A stretch of DNA of 64,000 nt. It comes from Massilia niastensis DSM 21313 (GTDB lineage: Bacteria > Pseudomonadota > Gammaproteobacteria > Burkholderiales > Burkholderiaceae_D). The translations under genes and the position numbers were made by a program. Shown in pieces: positions 22,481 to 29,862 of this stretch (position 1 is its first letter; the number at the start of each line of letters is the position of its first letter). The stretch spans positions 62,001 through 126,000 of the forward strand of contig NZ_KB908083.1 of the NCBI RefSeq assembly GCF_000382345.1, read 5' to 3'. Under the pieces are notes generated by a model. That model did not search any database. It was not told the origin of the DNA and worked only from the letters and a program-made list of their open reading frames with translations.

Positions 22481-23845
22481 ATGCGCCTGAGGCAAAAAGT
22501 CACCGTGCTGGCGATCGCGCCGCTGATCGTGGCGCTGTGCGCGATCGCCCTGTTCGTGCGCGAGCAGGCGGTCACGCTGGCGCAGCAGCAGCGCGCCACC
22601 ATCCAGCGCGCCTACCTGGACAGCAAGGAGGCCGAGCTGCGCCACTACGTGGCGCTGGCCACGCAGTCGATCGCCCACCTGACCCGGTCCGGGCGCAGCG
22701 ACCCGGCCACCCTGGCCGAGGCCAAGCGCATCCTGGCCGCGCTCAGCTATGGCGACGACGGCTACTTCTTCCTGTACGACATGCAGGGGAATAACCTGAT
22801 GCACCCGCGCCAGCCGGAGCTGGTCGGCACCAACATGTGGGAGTGGCGCGACACCACCGGCGAGCTGACCATCCAGCGCCTGGTCGAGCGGGCCCGGTCC
22901 GGCGGCGGTTTCCACCGCTACTTCTGGGTCAAGCCCTCCGCGGCCAAGCCCGCGCCCAAGCTCGGCTACGTGGTGCCGGTCGCGAACTGGGGCTGGACCA
23001 TGGGCACCGGCATCTACCTCGACGACGTCGAGGCCGCGCTGGCCCAGGTCGACGCCCAGCAGTCGCGCAACATCGAGGAAACCCTGCTGTGGATCGCCGG
23101 GCTGGCGATCCTGGCGGCGCTGGCCGTGGCCTCGGGCGGGCTGGCGCTGAACATCAGCGAGCACCGCGTGGCCGACGCCAAGCTCAAGGCGCTGGCGCAG
23201 CGCGTGGTCGAATCGCAGGAAGAGGAGCGCGCGCGCCTGTCGCGCGACCTGCACGACGGGATCAGCCAGGCGCTGGTCTCGGTCAAGCTGCAGCTGGAGG
23301 CGGGCATCATCCGCCTCGGCGGCGACGAGGAAAAGCGCCAGCAGGCGCGCGCGGGCCTGGAGCGCACCGTGGAGCAGGTCAAGTCGGTGCTGGGCGAAGT
23401 GCGCCGCATCTCGCACGACCTGCGTCCGAGCCTGCTGGACGACATGGGCCTGGCGCCCGCGCTCGACCACCTGGCGAGCGAATTCGGCCAGCATGCCGGC
23501 ACCCCGGTGCGCTTCCGCGCCGAAGGCGCCTTCGAGGCCTTGCCCGAGATGGCTGGCACGGTGCTGTTCCGCATCGCGCAGGAGGCGCTGACGAACGCCG
23601 AGCGCCACGCGGGCGCCGAGCGCATCGACATGGCGCTGGTGCGCCACGGCTGCTGCGTGAGCCTGACGATCGCCGACGACGGCGCCGGCTTCGACGCCGA
23701 CGGCGTGGCCGTGCACCCGCAGCGCGGCATCGGGCTGCGCAACATGATGGAAAGGATGGAAGCGATCGGCGGCCGGTTCGCGATCGACTCCTCGCCGGCC
23801 GGCACCTGCGTGACGGCCCGCATCGACCTGAAGGAACAGGCATGA
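22481..23845 (+). CDS. Sensor histidine kinase with periplasmic cache domain (NarL/DegS-type HisKA_3)
   Basis: 454 aa. A membrane helix (about 8-26) is followed by a single-cache sensor domain (about 35-185) with YGDDGYFFLYDMQGNNLMHP and the FHRYFWVKP and GYVVPVANWGW segments typical of carboxylate-sensing sCache_2 domains. A second helix spans about 202-224. The kinase core has ERARLSRDLHDGISQALVS with phospho-His258, and ends with a HATPase containing GLRNMMERMEAIGG. The cache type and the divergent cstA gene suggest it senses pyruvate or a similar small acid; that is inference. The response regulator start overlaps its stop (ATGA). Confidence 0.93.
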   Translation: MRLRQKVTVLAIAPLIVALCAIALFVREQAVTLAQQQRATIQRAYLDSKEAELRHYVALATQSIAHLTRSGRSDPATLAEAKRILAALSYGDDGYFFLYDMQGNNLMHPRQPELVGTNMWEWRDTTGELTIQRLVERARSGGGFHRYFWVKPSAAKPAPKLGYVVPVANWGWTMGTGIYLDDVEAALAQVDAQQSRNIEETLLWIAGLAILAALAVASGGLALNISEHRVADAKLKALAQRVVESQEEERARLSRDLHDGISQALVSVKLQLEAGIIRLGGDEEKRQQARAGLERTVEQVKSVLGEVRRISHDLRPSLLDDMGLAPALDHLASEFGQHAGTPVRFRAEGAFEALPEMAGTVLFRIAQEALTNAERHAGAERIDMALVRHGCCVSLTIADDGAGFDADGVAVHPQRGIGLRNMMERMEAIGGRFAIDSSPAGTCVTARIDLKEQA

Positions 23846-24522
23846 CGACCCAGGAAGCGACGAATCAAGAGCCGACGAATCAACAGGCGACGAATCAGCA
23901 GGTGAAGATCCTGCTGGTGGACGACCACCCCCTGGTGCGCGACGGCCTGCGCGCCCGGCTGGAAGCGGCGCCGCACCTGCGCGTGATCGGCGAGGCCGGA
24001 TCGGGCCAGGAAGCGCTCGAGCGGGCGGGGGAGTGCAAGCCCGACCTGGTGCTGATGGACGTGAACATGCGCGGCGGCAGCGGCATCGAGGCGACCGCCC
24101 AGCTGACCGCGCGCTATCCGGGCATCGCGGTGCTGATCCTGTCGATGCACGACAAGCCGGAATACGTCAGCCAGGCGATGCAGGCGGGCGCGCGCGGCTA
24201 TGTGCTGAAGGACGCCCCCGGCAAGGACATCGTGCTGGCGATCGACACCGTGGTACGCGGCGGCATCTACTACAGCGCCGCGCTGGCGCGCCAGCTCGCC
24301 AGCCCGCTGTCCTCGGACAACCAGCTGACCCAGCGCGAGCAGGAAGTCCTGAAGCATATCGCGGCCGGCCAGTCGAACAAGCAGATCGCGCGCGAGCTCG
24401 ACCTGTCGGTGCGGACCGTCGAAACCCACCGCCTCAACATCAAGCGCAAGCTCGGGATCGAGGGGCAGGCTGGACTGATCCGTTTCGCGGTCCAGCGCGC
24501 GGGTTTCGACGAAAACGTCTGA
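23842..24522 (+). CDS. NarL/LuxR-family response regulator
   Basis: 226 aa. The receiver domain (about 21-140) has DD at 27-28, phospho-acceptor Asp73 (LVLMDVNMRGG) and a conserved Lys in YVLKDAPG. The C-terminal LuxR-type helix-turn-helix (about 160-220) reads LTQREQEVLKHIAAGQSNKQIA and LSVRTVETHRLNIKRKLG. It is the cognate partner of the kinase with which it overlaps by 4 bp. The palindrome at 22404-22421 is a candidate binding site. Odd feature: residues 5-20 are a short tandem repeat (ATNQEPTNQQATNQQ) encoded by near-identical DNA units, not seen in ordinary NarL proteins. Confidence 0.94.
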   Translation: MTTQEATNQEPTNQQATNQQVKILLVDDHPLVRDGLRARLEAAPHLRVIGEAGSGQEALERAGECKPDLVLMDVNMRGGSGIEATAQLTARYPGIAVLILSMHDKPEYVSQAMQAGARGYVLKDAPGKDIVLAIDTVVRGGIYYSAALARQLASPLSSDNQLTQREQEVLKHIAAGQSNKQIARELDLSVRTVETHRLNIKRKLGIEGQAGLIRFAVQRAGFDENV

Positions 24523-24616
24523 ATATTGACAAAGTGTATCCTCATGGAAACATAAGTGGTTGCATTCTGATAATCAGTGCAATAAGATTGGCTGAATAAC
24601 TATTCAGAATCATCAA
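24523..24616 (+). promoter_or_regulatory. Putative promoter region of the HDOD gene
   Basis: TTGACA at 24526-24531 is a consensus -35 with no convincing -10 at standard spacing; CATAAG 19 bp downstream is the best candidate. An imperfect dyad (TTGCA-TT-CTGAT-A-ATCAG-TGCAA) lies around 24560-24585. The segment is AT-rich between two GC-rich genes. Confidence 0.4.
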
Positions 24617-25789
24617 ATGGCTGCGCAGGACCCCGACCCATCACCATTGGTAGCAATCGAACCGGTCGCGAACGCGCAGAACGAGTGGGTGGCGCTATGC
24701 CTGCGGCTGCGCGGCGGCGCCGATCTTCCGGCGCGCCTGCAGGCCGTGTTCGGCCAGCCCGACCTGCTGGCCGCGATCGCCCCGCTGGACGCGCTCCTGA
24801 TGCTCGAGCGCCCGGCGGACCTGACCCCGCCGGTGCTGGCGCTGCTGCCGGCCAACCGCATCGGCTTCGTGATCCCGGCCGCCGCGCTGGAGCAGGAGGG
24901 CGCGCCGCGCCGCCTGGTCGAACTCCATGAATTCGGCTACCGCGTCTGGCTCGACGGCCCGCTCCCGGACGGTGTCAAGGCGCCGGCCGCGCTGCGCTCG
25001 GTGGCGCGCGACTGCGCCCTCGATGCGCCACCCGCAGGCCGCCTGGCGGCGCTGTTCGGGCCGCACCTGGCGCATGGCATCGGGAGCGCCCAGCGCTTCT
25101 CCGAATGCGAGAACGCCGGCTTCGACTGGTTCAGCGGCGATTATCCCGTCGACCCGGATGCGGCGCCGTCCCCGGGCGACGACGGCAGCTCGCGCCGCCG
25201 CCTGCTGACCCTGCTCGGCCTGCTGGCGCGCGACGCCGATTCGCGCGAGCTGGAACAGCAGCTGCGCCAGGACCCGACCCTGTCCTACCACCTGCTCAAG
25301 CTGGTGAATTCGGCGGCCTTCGCGGTCAGCACCCAGATCACCAGCTTCAACCAGGCGATCAACCTGCTGGGCCGGCGCCAGCTGCAGCGCTGGCTGCAGC
25401 TGCTGCTGTACGCGCGCCAGCAGCCGGACGGCCTGCCCAACCTGCTGCTGCCGCTGGCGGCGCGCCGCGGCGCCCAGCTGGAGGCGCTGTGCAAGCAGCA
25501 GGGCGGCGAGCGCGACGAGCAGGACCTGGCCTTCATGACCGGCGTGTTCTCGCTGCTCGACCGCCTGCTGCGCATGCCGATGTGCGACATCGCGGCCGAC
25601 CTCTGCCTGCCGGACGAGGTCGCGGGCGCGCTGCTGGAGCGATCCGGCACCCTGGGAAGCTGGCTGCGCCTGACCGAAAGCCATCCGGCCGAGCGCGACC
25701 TGCTGGAGGCGGGCGTGGACCGCGATGGCTGGTGGCGCAGCCAGCTGCTGGCCTACCACTGGGCGATCCAGGTGAGCCGGAATGTCTGA
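24617..25789 (+). CDS. EAL-like/HDOD domain protein (YuxH type)
   Basis: 390 aa. The C-terminal half (about 195-390) is an HDOD domain: RRRLLTLLGLLARDADSRELEQQL, then LSYHLLKLVNSAAFAVSTQITSF and AINLLGRRQLQRWLQLLLYA. The N-terminal about 190 residues have the layout of an EAL barrel in YuxH-type proteins (LDALLMLER, ALLPANRIGFVIP) but no EAL, DDFG or other catalytic motif. This domain is therefore probably a degenerate, non-catalytic c-di-GMP domain, or no longer functional. HDOD proteins usually act as signalling adaptors without phosphohydrolase activity. The stop overlaps the start of the downstream PAS-GGDEF-EAL gene by 8 bp, so the two likely act together. Confidence 0.85.
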   Translation: MAAQDPDPSPLVAIEPVANAQNEWVALCLRLRGGADLPARLQAVFGQPDLLAAIAPLDALLMLERPADLTPPVLALLPANRIGFVIPAAALEQEGAPRRLVELHEFGYRVWLDGPLPDGVKAPAALRSVARDCALDAPPAGRLAALFGPHLAHGIGSAQRFSECENAGFDWFSGDYPVDPDAAPSPGDDGSSRRRLLTLLGLLARDADSRELEQQLRQDPTLSYHLLKLVNSAAFAVSTQITSFNQAINLLGRRQLQRWLQLLLYARQQPDGLPNLLLPLAARRGAQLEALCKQQGGERDEQDLAFMTGVFSLLDRLLRMPMCDIAADLCLPDEVAGALLERSGTLGSWLRLTESHPAERDLLEAGVDRDGWWRSQLLAYHWAIQVSRNV

Positions 25790-27827
25790 CATGCACGAGC
25801 TGGTATCGGTTGACTTTGTCGGCGGCACGACCGCCGTGTGCGATGCCGTGCTGCGCCTGCGCGGCGAGGCGCTGGCGCTGGAACTGGGCCGCGTGGCGCG
25901 CGAACTGCTGGCCAGCCCGGAGGGGCGCTTCGTCCTGGATGCAGCACCTGTCGAGCCGGGCGGCTGCGGTGCGCCGGTGCTGCGCCACGCCGTGGTCGCG
26001 GGGACCGAGCAGCTTGGCTACTACGAGGTCAGCGGACTCCCCGTCTACTGCGACCACGAGCAGCGCCAGCTGGCGGCGCTGGCGCACCTGACGGCCAGCC
26101 TGATGCAGATGCATACGCTGGCCCAGCGCTCGACCCATGCCTACGCGCAGATGGAGGCGCAGCTGGCGCACCAGTCGCAGATCCTGGACCAGATCCACGA
26201 GTCGGTGCTGACCATGGACCAGATGGGCTACATCACCAGCTGGAACCGCGGCGCCGAGCAGCTGTTCGGCTACTCCGCGCTGGAAGCGATCGGCCGCAAC
26301 ATCCTGTTCCTGTACGCCGACGAGGAAGAGGGCTTCCACGACGTGTTCGCGGAGCAGGGCGGGCGCATGATGGAAGTCCGGCGCCGCAAGAAATCGGGCG
26401 AAGTGTTCTGGGCCAGCCTGTCGCTGTCGCCGCTGCGCGACCTGGCCGAGCGGCCGATCGGGCTGATCGCCTACCTGACCGACATCACCGAGCGCAAGCA
26501 GGCCGAGGAACAGCTGCACCACCTGGCCTACTACGACGAGCTGACCGACCTGCCGAACCGCACGCTGTTCGCGCGCCTGGTCGACCAGGCCCTGATCGTC
26601 GCCCAGCGCAACGAAGGCTCGGGCTGCGTGCTGTTCGTCGACCTGAACCGCTTCAAGCGCATCAACGACACCCTGGGTCGCCGCATCGGCGACGAGCTGC
26701 TGTGCCAGGTGGCGCAGCGCTTCCGCGACACGTTGCGCGACGAGGACGTGGTGGCGCGCCTGAGCGGCGACGAATTCGCCATTGGGCTGTTCGACATGCG
26801 CCAGCACTTCGAAGCCACCACCGTGGCCCAGAAGCTGCAGGCCGCGCTCGACGCGCCCTTCATGATCGCGGGCCACGACCTGCGCGTGGGCGCCAGCATC
26901 GGCATCAGCGTCTTCCCGCAGAACGGCAACGATGCCGAGACCCTGATCGGGCTGGCCGATATCGCGATGGAGCGCGCCAAGCAGGCCGACGCCAATCCGG
27001 ACCGCAGCGTGGCGTTCTACAGCCAGGACATGAACCAGGGGATGCAGGAGCGGATGCGGATCGAATCCGGGCTGCGCCATGCGCTCGGCAATGGTGAGCT
27101 GATCCTGTACTACCAGCCGAAGTTCGAGATCGCCAGCGGCCGCATCGTGGGCGCGGAGGCGCTGGTGCGCTGGGTGCATCCGCAGCGCGGGCTGATTCCG
27201 CCGGTGGAGTTCATTCCGCTGGCCGAGACCACGGGGCTGATCGTGCAGGTGGGCGAGTGGGTGCTGGAGCAGGCCTGCGCGCAGGCTGCGATCTGGCAGC
27301 GCGCAGGGTTGTCGCCGTTCAGGCTGGCGGTGAATGTGTCGGCGCGCGAGTTCACGCAGTCGCTGCCGTCGCGGGTGGCGGATACGCTGCGGCGCTATCG
27401 GCTCGATGCGTCGTGGCTGGAGCTGGAGATCACCGAGAGCACGCTGATGCACGACTTCGAGCGGGTGACCGGGATCATGGATCGGATCACGGCGCTGGGG
27501 GTGGCGTTGTCGCTGGATGACTTCGGGACCGGGTATTCGAGCCTGTCGTACCTGAAGCGCTTCCCGATTCATACCTTGAAGATCGATCGGTCGTTTACCA
27601 CCGGGATACCGGCGGACTTCAGCGACTGCGCGATCGCGGGGACCATCATCAGCATGGCGCGCCAGCTTCGCTTGCGGGTGATCGCGGAAGGGGTGGAGAC
27701 GGTCGAGCAGCTGGAGTTCCTGCGCGAAGCGGGGTGCGATGAGGTGCAGGGCTACCTGTATGCGAAGCCGCTGCCGGCTTATGAGTTCGAACGGAGCTTG
27801 CGCGAGAACTGGCTGGTCATCGGCTGA
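25782..27827 (+). CDS. PAS-GGDEF-EAL domain protein (c-di-GMP turnover)
   Basis: 681 aa. The N-terminal about 130 residues look like a divergent GAF-type domain (YYEVSGLPVYCDHEQRQLAAL). A PAS domain follows (about 135-240, ILDQIHESVLTMDQMGYITSWN, ending in a PAC segment TDITERKQAEEQL). The GGDEF domain carries SGDEF (328-332), a tolerated variant. The EAL domain has EAL (459-461), the LELEITEST segment and DDFGTGYSS, all intact. No membrane segment is seen, so it is cytoplasmic. Intact EAL and slightly altered GGDEF suggest net phosphodiesterase activity, but this needs an assay. Its start overlaps the HDOD gene. Confidence 0.92.
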   Translation: MSDMHELVSVDFVGGTTAVCDAVLRLRGEALALELGRVARELLASPEGRFVLDAAPVEPGGCGAPVLRHAVVAGTEQLGYYEVSGLPVYCDHEQRQLAALAHLTASLMQMHTLAQRSTHAYAQMEAQLAHQSQILDQIHESVLTMDQMGYITSWNRGAEQLFGYSALEAIGRNILFLYADEEEGFHDVFAEQGGRMMEVRRRKKSGEVFWASLSLSPLRDLAERPIGLIAYLTDITERKQAEEQLHHLAYYDELTDLPNRTLFARLVDQALIVAQRNEGSGCVLFVDLNRFKRINDTLGRRIGDELLCQVAQRFRDTLRDEDVVARLSGDEFAIGLFDMRQHFEATTVAQKLQAALDAPFMIAGHDLRVGASIGISVFPQNGNDAETLIGLADIAMERAKQADANPDRSVAFYSQDMNQGMQERMRIESGLRHALGNGELILYYQPKFEIASGRIVGAEALVRWVHPQRGLIPPVEFIPLAETTGLIVQVGEWVLEQACAQAAIWQRAGLSPFRLAVNVSAREFTQSLPSRVADTLRRYRLDASWLELEITESTLMHDFERVTGIMDRITALGVALSLDDFGTGYSSLSYLKRFPIHTLKIDRSFTTGIPADFSDCAIAGTIISMARQLRLRVIAEGVETVEQLEFLREAGCDEVQGYLYAKPLPAYEFERSLRENWLVIG

Positions 27828-27865
27828 ACACGGATGAGAAGTGCCTGACCGGCGCATGATTTATG

Positions 27866-27871
27866 TATAAT
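27866..27871 (+). promoter_or_regulatory. -10 box of tRNA-Ser
   Basis: A perfect TATAAT lies 15 bp before the mature 5' end of tRNA-Ser. The -35 is weak. Confidence 0.6.
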
Positions 27872-27885
27872 GCCGGTTCCCCCAA

Positions 27886-27975
27886 GGAAGCGTGGCCGAG
27901 TGGTTGAAGGCAGCAGTCTTGAAAACTGCCGACGGGTGAAACCGTTCGTGAGTTCGAATCTCACCGCTTCCGCCA
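27886..27975 (+). tRNA. tRNA-Ser (anticodon UGA)
   Basis: The 90-nt tRNA has acceptor stem GGAAGCG / CGCTTCC, discriminator G and encoded CCA. The anticodon arm GCAGT-CTTGAAA-ACTGC gives anticodon TGA, which reads UCA/UCG serine codons. A long variable arm (CCGACGGGTGAAACCGTTCG region) is as expected for tRNA-Ser. The T arm GTGAGTTCGAATCTCAC is intact. The last ten stem bases form one end of the genomic island's attachment repeat, and the gene is left intact. Confidence 0.97.
27962..27971 (+). repeat. Left attachment core (attL) of the genomic island
   Basis: CACCGCTTCC at the tRNA-Ser 3' end is repeated at 40522-40531 beyond the last island gene. In both places a hairpin with AGCCCC / GGGGCT arms follows within about 20 bp. 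The adjacent P4-type integrase makes this the expected integration site. The 10-bp core is short. Confidence 0.65.
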
Positions 27976-27990
27976 AGCATACTGAACAAG

Positions 27991-28015
27991 AGCCCCACAT
28001 GTTGGGGCTTTTTTT
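27991..28015 (+). terminator. Rho-independent terminator after tRNA-Ser
   Basis: AGCCCCA (27991-27997) pairs with TGGGGCT (28003-28009) and is followed by seven T. A close copy lies just outside the right end of the island at about 40544-40570. Confidence 0.88.
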
Positions 28016-28091
28016 CGTCTCCTCATAGGAGAAATGTCAAAATCGGTGTCCACCGACGTCCACTAGAATTTACCTGCATCCCGCTCTTCAG

Positions 28092-28112
28092 AGTGGGTAG
28101 GGCGGTGGGTAG
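28092..28112 (+). repeat. Left pair of GTGGGTAG octamers (candidate integrase arm-type sites)
   Basis: Two GTGGGTAG octamers start 12 bp apart (28093 and 28105). The whole 21-bp unit recurs with one mismatch and the same orientation at 40458-40478 near the right end. Further single copies are GTGGGTAC at 28141 and GTGGGTAG at 29385, just after the integrase stop. Confidence 0.7.
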
Positions 28113-28152
28113 GTTTGAGAGTGAAGAATGTGGTCGAAAGGTGGGTACACTG

Positions 28153-29361
28153 ATGAGCTACACGATCAACAAGCTCTCTGCGATCAAGGTGCGTTCCGTG
28201 ACGCGGCCAGGTCTTTACGGCGACGGCGGCGGATTGTGGCTCCAGGTCTCGAAAAGCGGATCGAAGAGCTGGATTTTTCGCTACGATCTCGCCGGCCGGC
28301 GCCGCGAAATGGGGCTCGGATCATGCATTACCGTGGACCTGGCGCTGGCGCGTGAAAAGGCCCGGGAATGCCGCCTGCTTCTGCTGGATAAGCGCGACCC
28401 GCTGGAAGAACGGGACAAAGCCCGCGCCGAGCATGCGCAGCGCCAGGCCAAGCGCGTGACTTTCGACGAATGCGCCGCATCGTACATCGACGCGCATCGC
28501 GGCAGCTGGAAGAATGCCAAACATACGGCGCAATGGGAGACCACGCTCGCCATGTATGCCAGCCCTGTCATCGGTTCGCTGCCGGTGGCCGACGTGGATA
28601 CGGACCTGGTCGTGAAGGTGCTCAGTCCCATCTGGAAGACGAAGACGGAGACCGCCACCCGCCTGCGCGGGCGCATCGAGAGCATCCTGGACTGGGCGGC
28701 CACGCGCAAATTACGTCATGACGTAAATCCGGCGCGCTGGCGCGGGCACCTGGAGAACCTGCTCGCCAACCCGAACAAGATCGCGCCGGTCAAGAACCAT
28801 CCCGCGTTGCCATGGCGTGAAGTGGGCAGCTTCATGACGGTGCTGCGGCAGCGCGAGGGTAGCTCGGCTCGCGCGATCGAGTTCGCGATCCTGACGGCGT
28901 GCCGGTCGGGCGAAGTGCGTGGCGCAAGCTGGGACGAGATCGACCTGGAAGCGAAGCTGTGGACCATCCCCGCCGAGCGCATGAAGGCAGGGAAGGAGCA
29001 CCGCGTCCCGCTGTCCACGGGCGTGATCGCTCTCCTGCGTGCGCTGGAGCGCCGTGGGCGCTTTGTTTTTCCAGGGCGGGACACGAAGGCGACACTTTCC
29101 GACATGAGCCTGACGGCCGTCCTGCGGCGAATGGGACGCAGTGACATCACCGTTCACGGCTTCCGTTCGACGTTCCGCGACTGGTGTGCGGAGTGGGAAA
29201 ATAACGCGTTCCCTCGCGAGGTGTGCGAACACGCGCTGGCGCACAACCTGCCCGACAGGGTGGAGGCGGCATACCGGCGCGGGGACCTGCTCGACAAGCG
29301 TGTCGTCCTGATGCAGGCCTGGGCCGACTACTGCGCAGTCGATCCGGCGCCCAGGCGCTGA
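28153..29361 (+). CDS. P4-type tyrosine integrase of the genomic island
   Basis: 402 aa. The N-terminal domain (KLSAIKVRSVTRPGLYGDGGGLWL) is the DUF4102-type arm-binding domain of P4-like integrases. The catalytic domain shows all expected residues: Arg251 (ACRSGEVRG), Lys278 (ERMKAGKEHRVPLS), His335-x-x-Arg338 (HGFRSTFRDW), His364 (ALAHN) and Tyr374 (VEAAYRRGD). It should therefore be active. I chose the ATG at 28153 over an upstream in-frame ATG (28093), because the family start is MxxxINKLSAIKV and AAAGGTGGG lies before it. It lies immediately downstream of tRNA-Ser and reads into the island, the usual arrangement. Confidence 0.94.
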   Translation: MSYTINKLSAIKVRSVTRPGLYGDGGGLWLQVSKSGSKSWIFRYDLAGRRREMGLGSCITVDLALAREKARECRLLLLDKRDPLEERDKARAEHAQRQAKRVTFDECAASYIDAHRGSWKNAKHTAQWETTLAMYASPVIGSLPVADVDTDLVVKVLSPIWKTKTETATRLRGRIESILDWAATRKLRHDVNPARWRGHLENLLANPNKIAPVKNHPALPWREVGSFMTVLRQREGSSARAIEFAILTACRSGEVRGASWDEIDLEAKLWTIPAERMKAGKEHRVPLSTGVIALLRALERRGRFVFPGRDTKATLSDMSLTAVLRRMGRSDITVHGFRSTFRDWCAEWENNAFPREVCEHALAHNLPDRVEAAYRRGDLLDKRVVLMQAWADYCAVDPAPRR

Positions 29362-29443
29362 CGGCGCGTCCGCGATCGATACCGGTGGGTAGAGAGGTCA
29401 GTCGTGAACACGCGACCTGGATCAAGCAATCCACCATGGCGAT

Positions 29444-29460
29444 CCGTTACGCTCTAACGG
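29444..29460. other. Small inverted repeat upstream of the RHH-like gene
   Basis: CCGTTA and TAACGG flank a 5-nt spacer, 30 bp before the ATG at 29491. This could be an operator for the small DNA-binding protein it precedes; inference only. Confidence 0.35.
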
Positions 29461-29490
29461 ACTACCTTTTCCTTTCCATCGAGGGGGGCC

Positions 29491-29808
29491 ATGAGCAAAG
29501 CGAAAACGACGGCGGAACGACAAGCGGCGTATCGGGCGCGGCAGGCATGCGGCGCAAACGACGGGCAGAAGAGGGTTAGTCTATGGCTCAGCACTGGTTG
29601 TGCCCTGGCCTTGGCGAGACTCGCGAGACGCCACGGCAGCACGCAACGAGAATTCGTTGAAAAGCTCGTCCTGGCAGAGGACGACAAGGTTCTCGCGACG
29701 ATGGCGCTCGATTCCCCGGAGTGGAGCGCGTATTTCCAGGTAAAGCCTATGCGTGCCGAGGCAGGGGCGACGTTACACGCAGGCGACACACCCTCTCCCC
29801 TGAAGTGA
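29491..29808 (+). CDS. Small hypothetical protein, ribbon-helix-helix-like
   Basis: 105 aa. A strong GAGGGGG Shine-Dalgarno precedes the ATG. After a basic leader (KAKTTAERQAAYRARQ) the segment KRVSLWLSTGCALALARLARRHG plus STQREFVEKLVLAEDDK has the strand-helix-helix pattern of RHH DNA-binding proteins. I do not recognise a named family. It follows the integrase on the same strand and could be an island regulator or antitoxin-like protein. The C-terminal 25 residues are Gly/Thr-rich and probably disordered. Confidence 0.6.
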   Translation: MSKAKTTAERQAAYRARQACGANDGQKRVSLWLSTGCALALARLARRHGSTQREFVEKLVLAEDDKVLATMALDSPEWSAYFQVKPMRAEAGATLHAGDTPSPLK

Positions 29809-29862
29809 ATGCGTCAGCGAATTACGTCATGACGAAATTCGGGACCTTGGCTCAGTTATCGG

